The notes beneath the pieces are model-generated. The model saw only the letters and a list, made by a program, of their open reading frames with translations, did no database searches and was not told where the DNA came from. The position numbers and the translations under genes are program-made. From NCBI GenBank assembly GCA_900549415.1, contig URNX01000004.1:1-64000 (forward strand): a stretch of 64,000 bases of DNA, given 5' to 3'. This DNA is from an uncultured bacterium. GTDB taxonomy: Bacteria; Verrucomicrobiota; Lentisphaeria; Victivallales; UBA1829. This document shows positions 35,276 to 44,091 of the stretch, piece by piece (positions within the stretch are counted from its first letter, which is position 1; every line of letters starts with the position of its first letter).

Positions 35276-35950
35276 ATGACGTCTGCCATTCTGATTGCCG
35301 GAGATTCCATCGCCGCAACGTACCCCGCGGAACATGTTCCCATGACCGGATGGGGACAGGTCCTCGGGGAGTTGACGCGTCCGGAAATCCGCGTCGTCAA
35401 CTTCGCTTCGCCCGGACGGAGTACGAAGAGCTTCCGCACGCAGGGACGCTGGGATGCTCTGCTTGGAGCTCTGCGGAAGGATGATTTTGTTCTGATTCAG
35501 TTTGGACACAATGATCAGAAATCGGATATTCCGTATGATTACGCTGATGAAAACGCCTATTGCGCGAATCTGAAACGTTTCATTTCCGAAGTCCGTGCGA
35601 AGGAGGCGTTCCCCGTCCTGCTGACATCGGTTGCGCGCCGCAAGTTCGATGAACACGGCGCTCTGCTTCAGACCCTCGGAGTATATCCGGAGCTGATGCG
35701 CGGAACCGCAGAGGAGACGGACGTCCCGCTGATTGATCTGAACTCCATGACGACGGACTGGCTGACGCGGATCGGCGCGGAGGCTTCAGGCGAGTATTTC
35801 ATGCATGTCCCTCCGGGAGTCTATCCCGACTGGATGGAGGGGGCGGCGGACGACACGCATTTCCGTGAAAAAGGTGCGCGCCTTATTGCCGGGATGATTG
35901 CGGAAGATGCGAAGCGTCGGCAGCTTCCGCTTGCTGAGTGTTTCCGCTGA
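35276..35950 (+). CDS. Rhamnogalacturonan acetylesterase-like SGNH hydrolase (CE12-like)
   Basis: The 224-residue SGNH hydrolase carries the four blocks: IAGDSIA (catalytic Ser), NFASPGRSTKSF (Gly), QFGHNDQKS (Asn) and DDTHFREKG (catalytic Asp/His). The set matches family CE12 rhamnogalacturonan acetylesterases, which strip acetyl groups from pectin backbone. No signal peptide is present, so it would act on imported oligosaccharides unless exported another way. It starts seven bases after the lyase gene and is co-transcribed with it. Confidence 0.88.
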   Translation: MTSAILIAGDSIAATYPAEHVPMTGWGQVLGELTRPEIRVVNFASPGRSTKSFRTQGRWDALLGALRKDDFVLIQFGHNDQKSDIPYDYADENAYCANLKRFISEVRAKEAFPVLLTSVARRKFDEHGALLQTLGVYPELMRGTAEETDVPLIDLNSMTTDWLTRIGAEASGEYFMHVPPGVYPDWMEGAADDTHFREKGARLIAGMIAEDAKRRQLPLAECFR

Positions 35951-36146
35951 GCTCTGCCGATGTGCAGAAACTGAATTCGATTCCCTTGCGCTTCCGGACT
36001 TGCGCGGATGCGGATTCCCGGTCAGAATCATCTCCGGTGTGCTTGACGCCCGCGGGTTCTGCACGGGAAAAACGGAAGAACTTCTCCGCAGACGCTGGAA
36101 AAAATAACCGGACGTGGTATGTTTCGTTAAAAACGGAGAATTCAGA

Positions 36147-37094
36147 ATGAAAACAATATTCGTCATGGGTGCGAATCCCGCGTGGCAGAAGACGCTTGTC
36201 TTTCAGAATTTGAAAACGGGCGCAGTGAACCGCGCGGTCTCGATGGAGGTTTATCCCGCGGGGAAGGGCGTGAATGTCTGTCGCGCCGCCGCATGTTTCG
36301 GAACGGCGGAAACGCGTCTGTTTCAATTCGCCGGAGGTGCAACCGGACAACGGCTTTGCGCGGCTCTCGATGAACTCGGAATCCGGCATGAAACAGTTGA
36401 AACCCGGCATGAGACCCGCACTTGCGTGACGTGTCTGGATTGTGCGGAAGGGAGTATGACCGAACTGATCGAACCCTCAGGCGCTGTTTCGGAGACGGAG
36501 GCGGAAAAATTTTTGCAGATATTGAAAGCGCACATTTGCGAAGCGTCGGTTTTTGTGATTTCGGGAAGTCTGCCGGATGGAACAGATCCCTCACTTTACA
36601 GACGCGTCGCGGAAATCGCGGTTGCCGCAGGAGTTCCCGTGATCGCGGATGCGGTGAAGGGGATCGAAGCTGTATTGGAACTTCCCGGACGCATCATCTT
36701 GAAAGTCAACCGCGAAGAGTTTTTCAAAATTACCGGCTGCTCTGAGATCAAGTCGGCGCACCGGACGGCGGCGGAACGCTGGAAAAATGTTTCTTTCGCC
36801 GTTACGAATGGTCCGGACGCGGCGACTTTTTCCGGCGGCGGGCGGCTTTTCCGTTATGCGATTCCGCGTCTGGAGCATGTGATCAGCCCGCTTGGCGCGG
36901 GGGATACGGCGACAGCTGTTTTCGCATCATGTCTGCTTGACGGAATGGCGGAGGCGGAAGCGTTCCGCGTCGCGCTTTCGGCGGCGTCCGCAAACTGTCT
37001 TTCCGCCCGGGCGGGAGAGTTCGACCCGGTGGAACAGCGGAAAATTCTGGAGAATTTGCGCTGTTCGGACACCGGGTCTCTCTCTGTTATCTGA
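36147..37094 (+). CDS. PfkB family sugar kinase (1-phosphofructokinase/tagatose-6-P kinase type)
   Basis: The 316-residue ribokinase-fold enzyme has GANPAWQKTL near the start (the NPxxD-like opening of FruK/LacC), PAGKGVNVCRAA (the GGKGxN motif) and the C-terminal anion hole and base PLGAGDTATAVFAS. Such kinases phosphorylate fructose 1-phosphate or tagatose 6-phosphate. The exact sugar is unclear. Asp is missing in the first motif, where NPAWQ replaces NPAxD. GGAG seven bases before the ATG sets the start. The preceding 196 bases hold no clear gene or terminator. The stop overlaps that of the convergent GH78 gene. Confidence 0.85.
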   Translation: MKTIFVMGANPAWQKTLVFQNLKTGAVNRAVSMEVYPAGKGVNVCRAAACFGTAETRLFQFAGGATGQRLCAALDELGIRHETVETRHETRTCVTCLDCAEGSMTELIEPSGAVSETEAEKFLQILKAHICEASVFVISGSLPDGTDPSLYRRVAEIAVAAGVPVIADAVKGIEAVLELPGRIILKVNREEFFKITGCSEIKSAHRTAAERWKNVSFAVTNGPDAATFSGGGRLFRYAIPRLEHVISPLGAGDTATAVFASCLLDGMAEAEAFRVALSAASANCLSARAGEFDPVEQRKILENLRCSDTGSLSVI

Positions 37095-39240
37095 TTGTGT
37101 GGACTCCGCTTCCGAATTCGGTTTCTTTCCCGTTGAGACGGAAGACGGCGTTTGTGTTTTCCGGAACGGAGAGCGTGTACGTGCCGTTGCGGAAAACGAG
37201 TCCGATTTCGCCGTGCGGAGTCGGAACAGCCGTTTTGAACCAGGTCAGATCGACCGGATCCGGGGCGACTGTGAACCGTTTGAATCCCGGCTCCAGCGGA
37301 CGGATTCCCGCGATCCATGCCGGCAGGAGCGAACACGGACCGGCGGTCCAGCCGTGGCAGAAGCTGATGTGGGCAAGTCTGTTGTTCTCGTGACGTTCCG
37401 CGAGTTGCGGCATGGAGTCGGAATACATTCCCTCGAACAGCGTATCGGCTCCGCAGGAGAGCAGAGTGCCCCAGCGCTGGCGGATCAGTGCGAGAGCCGC
37501 GGCGGAATCGCCTTCCTTGAACAGAGATTCGATCACTTCATAAATTCCGGTTGAATGCGAGTAGAGCGATTTCCGATCCTTCAGCGGGCTTTTTGCGAGC
37601 AGTGCGCGAACGGCGGGTTCCGTTTTCGCAATCAGCGCATCGTAACGCGCTGCGCCTTCCGCATCTCCGGCGAGTCCGCAGGCTTCGCATGAGGTTTTCA
37701 GGGCGCGGAGATAGAGACTGTTGAGGAACGGATCGATTCCGACGGAACTGTCGAGAACCACCATCCAGAGTTTCAGCGGATTCGGGGGAACGTCGATCAG
37801 ACCCTCCGCATTGGCGCGCGCGGTGAGCCAGTCGGTTGCGCGGCAGAGATTCTGTTTGAGTTCGAGCAGGAATGCGGCGTCTCCGGTATACATGTAGTAA
37901 TCGTGCAGGGCGATGACCCACCAGGCGTCGTAATCCCAGAGCAGGGAGGCTCCGGTTCCCCATGCGGAGCCGATCGCTCCGTTTTCATACTGACACTTTG
38001 CAAGCTCGCGCATGCTGAATTTGAAAAGTTCCGTATCGCCGAACAGATAATAGTTGTAAAGTGCTTCGGCGCGCGTGTCGCCGACCCACAGCAGACGGTC
38101 GCGCTTGATGGCGTCGAGATAATACTCCTGCATGCAGAGATGCAGTGTTTTGCGTCCGGCCTTCCAGATTCCATTCAGCGATTCGTCGGAACAGAAGAAC
38201 GCGCCGCGGTAGGCAACCGGATAGACGGTGTTGCGGACATGGAATTCATCCACTTCCACTTCCGCCGGACAATGGAAGAATTCGATTCGGGCGAAGCGGA
38301 ATCCGACGCGCATGCGGCTCTCCCATTCCTGCACGCCCGGCTGGAGCGAGATTGTTTCGATGAGCATCCGGTGCAGCGGAATTTCCGGCTCCGGTTCGGC
38401 AAAGCATTCATCCAGACATTCCCCGTAATAGATGCGGAAGCGGACAACTTTTCCGGATTTGACGCGCATCCGGAAATATCCGCAGCATTCCTCGCCGAAG
38501 TCTATCGTGAATTCCGGTCCCTCGTAGCGCGCGGTCGCGGAAGCGGTGACTTTGAAGCCGTCCGCCTTGATTGCTCCGTTTTTCGCATTGAGTTCCATCA
38601 GATTGTCCGCATGGACGAATGCGGGCGGATACGCTTTTGCGCTTTCTGCGTATTCGGGTCCGATCAGTTCACTCAGCTCTGCGGAGGGCGTGAAGGATTC
38701 GGGCCGTTTCGTGTAGAACGGGGAATCGACGAATTTCGGGACTTCGGAACAGAAAAACGGCGTGTTCGGAATCGGGGAGATGACGCGTTCCGGATCATTT
38801 CCGGGGAGCGACGACCACTGCGGCATTCCGAAAATCTCCATCGGCATGACGACCGGTGCGCTCCATGCGGAGTCGTCGTATCCGGGCAGCATCCAGCCCC
38901 AGAGTTCGGAGTCGGCGACTTTCCAGCTTTCATCGGAGCTGACGGAGTCGGTTCCGTTCAGCAGAAGTTCGAAAGCGAAGCCGCGGTGTCCGGCGGTGTT
39001 GATCGCATGAACAGCGATGACATTGCGTCCGGGGTTCAGGTACATGCGGACATTGTAGTCGCGCATGTTGTTCCACTCATCAACGTATGCGACGAAGCGT
39101 CCGTTGAGGAACAGTTCGTATCCGGTATCGACGAAGATCCGGAGAACAGCGCTTTCCGGTTTTTCTTTGAGTTCAAAATCTTTCCGGAAGAAGGCCTCTT
39201 TTGCGCATCTTCCCCATAACTGACCGGGAGTCTTTCTCAT
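37087..39240 (-). CDS. Alpha-L-rhamnosidase (GH78)
   Basis: The 717-residue protein has an N-terminal beta-sandwich carbohydrate-binding region (about 15-170: VDTGYELFLNGRFVAYVDEWNN, AHRGFAFELLLNG), a second beta domain, and an (alpha/alpha)6 catalytic domain with DAIKRDRLLWVGDTRAE, which contains the GH78 acid region. WGTLLSCGADTLFEGMYS and SFCHGWTAGPCSLLPAWIAG complete the typical pattern. It releases rhamnose from rhamnogalacturonan or glycosides. There is no signal peptide. It is a single gene facing the PfkB kinase, with an 8-base overlap of stop regions and no terminator between. Confidence 0.9.
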   Translation of the reverse strand: MRKTPGQLWGRCAKEAFFRKDFELKEKPESAVLRIFVDTGYELFLNGRFVAYVDEWNNMRDYNVRMYLNPGRNVIAVHAINTAGHRGFAFELLLNGTDSVSSDESWKVADSELWGWMLPGYDDSAWSAPVVMPMEIFGMPQWSSLPGNDPERVISPIPNTPFFCSEVPKFVDSPFYTKRPESFTPSAELSELIGPEYAESAKAYPPAFVHADNLMELNAKNGAIKADGFKVTASATARYEGPEFTIDFGEECCGYFRMRVKSGKVVRFRIYYGECLDECFAEPEPEIPLHRMLIETISLQPGVQEWESRMRVGFRFARIEFFHCPAEVEVDEFHVRNTVYPVAYRGAFFCSDESLNGIWKAGRKTLHLCMQEYYLDAIKRDRLLWVGDTRAEALYNYYLFGDTELFKFSMRELAKCQYENGAIGSAWGTGASLLWDYDAWWVIALHDYYMYTGDAAFLLELKQNLCRATDWLTARANAEGLIDVPPNPLKLWMVVLDSSVGIDPFLNSLYLRALKTSCEACGLAGDAEGAARYDALIAKTEPAVRALLAKSPLKDRKSLYSHSTGIYEVIESLFKEGDSAAALALIRQRWGTLLSCGADTLFEGMYSDSMPQLAERHENNRLAHISFCHGWTAGPCSLLPAWIAGIRPLEPGFKRFTVAPDPVDLTWFKTAVPTPHGEIGLVFRNGTYTLSVPENTNAVFRLNGKETEFGSGVHTIR

Positions 39241-39316
39241 GATTATATCCTTGTTTAGTTAAAAGTGTCCTACTCTCTTTAATGTAGTCTCTGTTCGGAA
39301 AAATGCAAGGGAAGAT

Positions 39317-39356
39317 GGAAAAAAGTTGCAAAAGAGCCTGTCGCGGGGACAGGCTC
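39317..39356 (-). terminator. Rho-independent terminator of the secretin-like pair
   Basis: GAGCCTGTC (39334-39342) and GACAGGCTC (39348-39356) form a 9-bp stem with a 5-base loop. On the minus strand TTTTGCAACTTTTTTCC follows. Confidence 0.8.
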
Positions 39357-39367
39357 CCGGCGGTGTG

Positions 39368-41020
39368 TCACTGTTTGACCGGTTTGCTTTTGGCGGGGCG
39401 TCCGGGGGCGTCGGCTGGGGCGTCCCAGTCGCATTGTGCGACAAGCACGAGTTCTGAGAATTTAGTGGAACTGGATACGCTTGAGAACAGATAGCCGAGG
39501 TACGGAATGTCCATGAGGAACGGAACGCCTGTGGCGGATTTGACAACTTCCTGTTTTTTGAGTCCGCCGATCACAAAACTGTTCTTTCCGTGCGGAAGGC
39601 TGACCTCCTGCGTCACGACGCTGTTCGCCGAGATTCTCGGTGTGCCGTTTGATTCAAAACCGAGCAGACTTGAGTTGTTCAAAGTGATTTTGAACCGTGT
39701 TTCATCCAGGTTCACGGAGGCGTTTTCGACGTTCATGGAGAAGCCGAATCCGGTGAATTTTGTGACTTCCTGGCGGTTGCCGCGTCCGACGGGAATCTTG
39801 TCAGCGTCCTGCTCAAGTTTTCCGATCAGCATGGAGAGCAGTTCATACGGGCCGAGGTCTTTGAGCGAGTGAGAGGCTGCTGGAACGGAGGTGTCCACAT
39901 AGAAAATCTGTGTTTTGCGTTCGAGGGTTGCGGGGGTATTGTTGCGGATGAGCAGTTCGCCCGTGTACGCGACTTTTGCTTTGCCGATGCTGACGAGAAA
40001 ATCAATGTAGCGTGAGTTCCATTTCGGGTTGAAATTATAGAAACTTGTCCGTTCGGAACCGGTCTGTCCGAGAGTTCCGCCGTATGCGGCCGCCCAGTTG
40101 TCGCGGTAACGTCCCCCGACGGAGAAGAGGTCAACTCCCTGATTGTTTTTCCACGCCTGGAAGTCGATGCCCATTTTATCATCGTTTTCTCTGGTGATTT
40201 CGTAGACGGAAATTTTAAGGCGCACTTGCGGGATGGGAACATCGTAGAGCTTCAGCATTTTATCGATGTTGGGCATGGTGTAGTTTGTGACGTCGAAGAC
40301 GAGCCAGTTGAGGTCCGGATCGGCGGCGACGACATCCTGTCCCTGCCAGATTTCAGTGACGTCTGTGATGTTCATTCCGACGTTTTGGATGAGCTGCATG
40401 AGATTCCGTGCGGGTACGAATTTCGGCATATAGATGAAAGTCTGCGTTCCGCTGTTTGCACCCATTTGCGGTTTGTCGAGCAGCTTCACGAGTGTATCGA
40501 ATCCCATGCCGTTTTCATGGTCTTTGAACCGGTACTCTTCGGCGCTGATGATGAGAAGCCCGGTTCCGTCGGCATATTTCAGACACTCGACGGCGGTGTT
40601 GCTTCCAAGCTGTGCGGGCGGGGCGTAGGTCGGCTGCGAGCTGACCGGTTCGGCGGAAGGTGCGCCGACGGTTGCCTGATACGGCATTGCCGCCGTGTTC
40701 ATCGGGAAAATCTGCTGCATGCTGGTGTTGCCGACCCGTTTCGCCTGCACCATCTGGCGGATGTAGTCGCGGAGTTCATAGGGGGCTGCGTGTTTGAGCA
40801 GATAGCATTTTGTGACGACGCGCGGATCGTTGTTGTCCCGGATGAAATGGACAGTGTCTGTTTCATCTTTGACATGAACGTTGAGGATAGCCTCGATCCG
40901 GGAGCTGTCGTATCCTCCGCTGTTGTTGAAGTTGGAATCGCGCGGTGTGACGGGCGGCAGATCTGCCGCATGCACGGTAATAACGGAAAGAAGAAGCGGA
41001 ATGAGCAGATGTTTTTTCAT
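39368..41020 (-). CDS. Secretin-like outer-membrane protein A
   Basis: The 550-residue protein has a signal peptide (1-18), N-domain-like repeats (TKCYLLKHAAPYELRDYIRQMV; TFIYMPKFVPARNLMQLIQNV) and a C-terminal secretin domain with SFVIGGLKKQEVVKSATGVPFLMDIPYLGYLFSS (first and last parts of the secretin signature) and LVLVAQCDW as the last strand. Secretins form large outer-membrane pores in type II secretion and type IV pili. No ATPase, platform or pseudopilin gene adjoins it. It lies 12 bases after a paralogous secretin-like gene and ends at a terminator, so the two form their own unit. Confidence 0.8.
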   Translation of the reverse strand: MKKHLLIPLLLSVITVHAADLPPVTPRDSNFNNSGGYDSSRIEAILNVHVKDETDTVHFIRDNNDPRVVTKCYLLKHAAPYELRDYIRQMVQAKRVGNTSMQQIFPMNTAAMPYQATVGAPSAEPVSSQPTYAPPAQLGSNTAVECLKYADGTGLLIISAEEYRFKDHENGMGFDTLVKLLDKPQMGANSGTQTFIYMPKFVPARNLMQLIQNVGMNITDVTEIWQGQDVVAADPDLNWLVFDVTNYTMPNIDKMLKLYDVPIPQVRLKISVYEITRENDDKMGIDFQAWKNNQGVDLFSVGGRYRDNWAAAYGGTLGQTGSERTSFYNFNPKWNSRYIDFLVSIGKAKVAYTGELLIRNNTPATLERKTQIFYVDTSVPAASHSLKDLGPYELLSMLIGKLEQDADKIPVGRGNRQEVTKFTGFGFSMNVENASVNLDETRFKITLNNSSLLGFESNGTPRISANSVVTQEVSLPHGKNSFVIGGLKKQEVVKSATGVPFLMDIPYLGYLFSSVSSSTKFSELVLVAQCDWDAPADAPGRPAKSKPVKQ

Positions 41021-41032
41021 GGTTCTGACTCC

Positions 41033-42451
41033 TTATTTCAGCTTTATGAGTTTTCCGGCTTGCGGACTCTGACGGGCGGTATCGGCCATTTCTGCTGTGA
41101 CCGTCATGCAGACACGGGTTTTCTCCCGGGTTGTCGTGGTAGTGCTGAACAGGTATTTGAGAATCGGGATTTCAGACAGGAACGGAACGCCGATGGTCTG
41201 TTCAACCTCTTCGGATTTATCCCATGCCGCGAGAATTTTTTCGGTGTTCAGTTCGATGGTTGTGTTTCCGGTGAATTGGCTGGTTTCGATGAGTTCGGTT
41301 CCGTAATTGTTCCGTTCAACGGCTCCGGCGACCTGGATGTCGTATCCGAAAAAGAGAGTTCCGGGCATCCCCGCATACTGCCCCGGCGCATAGTCCGGGA
41401 TTGTGAAATCGACTTCCGTCCCTGCGTGCAGGCAGACTGTCGGGGCGAGGATTTTTAGATAGAGCTGGTTGGTGCCTTCCGGCAGTCCGGAAATGGCGCT
41501 CGGGACGACGGCGGTGTAGTCGTTGTTGGTTTTTGTGATGTTCTGGAACTGCGGGTTGAAGAGCATGGAGTAGTTTTTCGTATCGGAATTCAGAACGGTC
41601 ATATCGGCGGAATTGCGGATTTCCGCTTTGCCGTTCTGCTGAAGCAGGCGGATGAAGCTGGCGTCGAACTGCGGAGCGAAAAAGAATCCGCCGACGGGAC
41701 CGGACGCTGCTTGAAGAGCCGCGGTTCCGCCCGATGTAATGCTGAAAGAATCCCATGCCGTCTGGAAGATGTTGAGTCCGGGACCGTTCTTCCATGCGAG
41801 ATATTCAATGCCCATGTCGCGGAGAGTGCTTTCGCGCACTTCATAAACCTTGAAATGAAGATTGATCTGCGGAGCCGGGCGGTCGAGCCAGGCAAGAAAC
41901 TGGTACATGAATCCGGAATTGGAGGCGTTGTCCTTCCAGTAGATCTGATTGGAATTTTTGTCGTATCCGTAGAGGGAACCGTAAGGCCCTTCGTTGATGA
42001 CAGCGTTGACGGTTACGTTGATGAGATCCTGTCCGGAGCGGTACTTCGGACGATAGACGGCACGAGTGATTCCGGTTCCGCGGATAATGTCGCCGGGAAC
42101 TTTGCCGTCGATTTCGACGTTGCGGTCAGCCTTTGCGATGAAGTCGTCGACGTAAGGCATCATGTGGACGGGACATGTGACCGTCAGAATCTGCTGATTG
42201 CTGTTTCCGTAGTCAATGCAGTTGACGGCGGAGTTCATGTTGTACCGTTTGACGATGCTCATGACCCACGGCATGAGGTCGTTTGCCTGTGTGTACTTGA
42301 GGATGTAGATTTTCGAGACCATGTAGTCCTGCGCGTCATCCTGGACGAACCGCAGAGTTCTGGTTCCGGACGGATTGTCTTCCGCCGCGTCGGCCGGAAA
42401 TTCCCCGGCGAGCAACGGCAGAACGGAGCATAGAAGCCATGTTTTGTTCAT
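41033..42451 (-). CDS. Secretin-like outer-membrane protein B
   Basis: The 472-residue paralogue of the next gene has a signal peptide (about 1-22) and shared landmarks: KIYILKYTQANDLMPWVMSIV, VYRPKYRSGQDLINV, a KVYEVRESTLRDMGIEYLAWKNG block that parallels ISVYEITRENDDKMGIDFQAWKNN in the neighbour, and GVPFLSEIPILKYLFS near the end. The GG turn of the secretin signature is weaker (SEEVEQTIGVPF). Gene duplication followed by divergence explains the pair. A promoter with an overlapping 10-bp inverted repeat lies upstream. Confidence 0.75.
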   Translation of the reverse strand: MNKTWLLCSVLPLLAGEFPADAAEDNPSGTRTLRFVQDDAQDYMVSKIYILKYTQANDLMPWVMSIVKRYNMNSAVNCIDYGNSNQQILTVTCPVHMMPYVDDFIAKADRNVEIDGKVPGDIIRGTGITRAVYRPKYRSGQDLINVTVNAVINEGPYGSLYGYDKNSNQIYWKDNASNSGFMYQFLAWLDRPAPQINLHFKVYEVRESTLRDMGIEYLAWKNGPGLNIFQTAWDSFSITSGGTAALQAASGPVGGFFFAPQFDASFIRLLQQNGKAEIRNSADMTVLNSDTKNYSMLFNPQFQNITKTNNDYTAVVPSAISGLPEGTNQLYLKILAPTVCLHAGTEVDFTIPDYAPGQYAGMPGTLFFGYDIQVAGAVERNNYGTELIETSQFTGNTTIELNTEKILAAWDKSEEVEQTIGVPFLSEIPILKYLFSTTTTTREKTRVCMTVTAEMADTARQSPQAGKLIKLK

Positions 42452-42477
42452 AATAGAATCCCCCCTTTGATGGAGGG

Positions 42478-42520
42478 AAGATAATGCCGTTCCGGAGGAA
42501 AATCAAACAGGGAACGGCAT
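42478..42520 (-). promoter_or_regulatory. Promoter of the secretin pair covered by a 10-bp inverted repeat
   Basis: On the minus strand, TTGATT (42501-42506) and TATCTT (42478-42483) have a 17-base spacer. ATGCCGTTCC (42484-42493) and GGAACGGCAT (42511-42520) are perfect inverted repeats: one arm fills the spacer next to the -10, and the other lies just upstream of the -35. That geometry suits a repressor operator. Confidence 0.6.
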
Positions 42521-42565
42521 GGGCGGAAACGTTTGTTTCATGGTTCCATGCGCCGGAAAAAGGGC

Positions 42566-42593
42566 AAAAAAAATCCCGGAGCAAGTCCGGGAT
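42566..42593 (-). terminator. Rho-independent terminator of the TRL-like lipoprotein
   Basis: ATCCCGGA (42573-42580) and TCCGGGAT (42586-42593) form an 8-bp stem with a GCAAG loop. On the minus strand eight T follow (42566-42573). Confidence 0.88.
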
Positions 42594-42614
42594 TCATGAA
42601 AGTGTCCTTGCGGC

Positions 42615-42932
42615 TTATTCGCCGTAGACAACGGTCTTGTAGCTGCCGTAGATGCCGAGGATGTTCAGGACTTCCTGGTTGACCCAGCCGACCTTTGTGA
42701 TCTTGGCATCGCTGCAGGCCGCGTTGATGGAGGCGTCGCCGCTGGCGAAGCATCCGAACATGGTCTGGCATTTTGCCTCGCCCTTCTTGGAGTAGCGCAT
42801 TTCGCCGTTGCCGACGGTAACGGGCAGTTTGACGCTGGTGTAGACGAGTCCGAGCGGGAATGAGGTTGCGCATCCCGTCAGGACAGCGAGGGACGCCAGA
42901 GAGACTGCAGTGACAATCGCTTTGATTTTCAT
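42615..42932 (-). CDS. TRL-like family lipoprotein
   Basis: The 105-residue protein has a lipoprotein signal with lipobox LTGC (Cys at residue 21). The mature part, with YTSVKLPVTVGNG, KGEAKCQTMFGCFASGDASINAAC and ITKVGWVNQEVLNILGIYGSYKTVVYGE, matches the TRL family of small exported proteins of unknown function found in gut bacteria and spirochaetes. Cys residues in the mature part may pair. It is monocistronic, with its own terminator. Confidence 0.8.
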   Translation of the reverse strand: MKIKAIVTAVSLASLAVLTGCATSFPLGLVYTSVKLPVTVGNGEMRYSKKGEAKCQTMFGCFASGDASINAACSDAKITKVGWVNQEVLNILGIYGSYKTVVYGE

Positions 42933-43043
42933 GGAAAAGCTCCTTAGTTTGTTGGTTTTCTTCTATACACTGACAATATACAATGAATTGCCACGGAAAA
43001 CAAATGGAATTCGTAAAAATCCATGAAAAAAAACTCGTGCGCA

Positions 43044-43082
43044 TTGAAAAAATGCAAATCGGCTGTAATGTATGAACGTTCA
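43044..43082 (+). promoter_or_regulatory. BRO-N/Fic promoter with downstream palindrome
   Basis: TTGAAA (43044-43049) and TAATGT (43066-43071) are separated by 16 bases. The perfect 10-bp palindrome TGAACGTTCA (43073-43082) overlaps the expected transcription start, a usual place for a repressor site. A partial copy (CCGTTCAGGACGG) lies 10 bases further on. Confidence 0.5.
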
Positions 43083-43130
43083 ACCGCTTGCCGTTCAGGA
43101 CGGCGGCTTTTCCCAGCAGGACTGATAAAG

Positions 43131-44024
43131 ATGAATCATAAAATTTCAATACGTTTCTTCAATGATCGCGAAGTCCGCGCCGCTTGGGACGATGTGTCTG
43201 GGCAATGGATGTTTTCCGTTGTCGATATCATCGCTGTTCTGACGGAAAGCGCGAATCCGCGTAAATACTGGAGTGTGCTGAAGTCGCGTTTGAAAAAATC
43301 AGATTCACCGCTTGCGGAAAGCTGCATACAGCTGAAAATGACTGCGGCGGATGGGAAAAAATACTTGACAGACTGTCTGGGGCAGAAGGATATTCTTTCA
43401 TTGATTGAATCGATTCCCAGCCGTTTTTCTATTCCGTTTATCCAGTGGTTGACTTACAGCGGAACCTCCATTGACGGGCAAAGCCGAACAAAAGCCTATG
43501 CGCTCTTCGAAAGCGGTCTGCTGGAAAATTTGGAACCGGGAACTGTGAAGAGTTTGCAGCAGATTCACTCCTACCTGTTTGGCGGACTTTATGATTTTGC
43601 CGGAAAAATCCGGAATAAAAATATCAGCAAGACTGGTTTTCAATTCGCCATGGCGCAATTTCTTCCCGAAACTCTTGCTGCGATTGAGGCGATGCCTGAA
43701 TCGACCTATGATGAAATTATTGATAAATACGTGGAAATGAATGTCGCTCATCCTTTCATGGAGGGAAACGGAAGGAGCACACGCATCTGGCTGGACGGTA
43801 TGCTGAAACGCGGTTTGAAAAAATGTGTGGACTGGAGTCGTGTCAATAAAAATGATTATCTTGAAGCTATGCGCAGGAGTGTCGCGGACAGTTCGGAGAT
43901 TAAGGCGCTGCTTCAGCCGGCTTTGACAGAGAAGATTAATGACAGGGAAATGTTTATGAAAGGAATAGATTATTCTTATTATTACGAATCCGATGATCCG
44001 GATATGGAACCGGATGATAAATGA
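43131..44024 (+). CDS. BRO-N domain fused to a Fic domain
   Basis: The 297-residue protein has two modules. Residues 5-110 (IRFFNDREVRAAWDDVSGQW, SVVDIIAVLTESANPRKYWSVLKSRL, KMTAADGKKYLTDCLG) match the BRO-N domain common in phage antirepressors and orphan gut proteins. Residues from about 117 form a Fic domain with IHSYLFGGLYDFAGKIR and the active-site loop HPFMEGNGR (207-215), with His, Asn and Arg intact. No [S/T]xxxE[G/N] inhibitory motif is visible, so BRO-N may restrain or target the transferase. AGGA and the ATG at 43131 set the start. It is a single gene between a palindromic promoter and a long hairpin. Confidence 0.88.
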   Translation: MNHKISIRFFNDREVRAAWDDVSGQWMFSVVDIIAVLTESANPRKYWSVLKSRLKKSDSPLAESCIQLKMTAADGKKYLTDCLGQKDILSLIESIPSRFSIPFIQWLTYSGTSIDGQSRTKAYALFESGLLENLEPGTVKSLQQIHSYLFGGLYDFAGKIRNKNISKTGFQFAMAQFLPETLAAIEAMPESTYDEIIDKYVEMNVAHPFMEGNGRSTRIWLDGMLKRGLKKCVDWSRVNKNDYLEAMRRSVADSSEIKALLQPALTEKINDREMFMKGIDYSYYYESDDPDMEPDDK

Positions 44025-44044
44025 AAACGGGTGCTTTTGATATG

Positions 44045-44081
44045 ATTCAGTTGACTACAATCTGTAGTCAACTGAATTTTC
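44045..44081. terminator. Long hairpin between the BRO-N/Fic gene and the convergent Cys-rich gene
   Basis: ATTCAGTTGACTACA (44045-44059) and TGTAGTCAACTGAAT (44063-44077) are perfect 15-bp inverted repeats around a 3-base centre, followed by TTTT on the plus strand. It lies between two convergent stop codons (44024 and 44092). A bidirectional terminator is likely; the length and AT-rich arms are unusual for one. Confidence 0.6.
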
Positions 44082-44091
44082 TGCGGATGTT

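Noticed and set aside
35951..36146. Short plus-strand frames between the CE12 and PfkB genes as a small gene
   Set aside because: The frames overlap the end of the esterase gene, lack a ribosome site and have no recognisable features. Nothing can be supported in this stretch.
44045..44081. The 15-bp palindrome as a miniature transposable element or attachment site
   Set aside because: There are no flanking direct repeats and no second copy in the window, and it sits exactly between two convergent stop codons, so a terminator is simpler.
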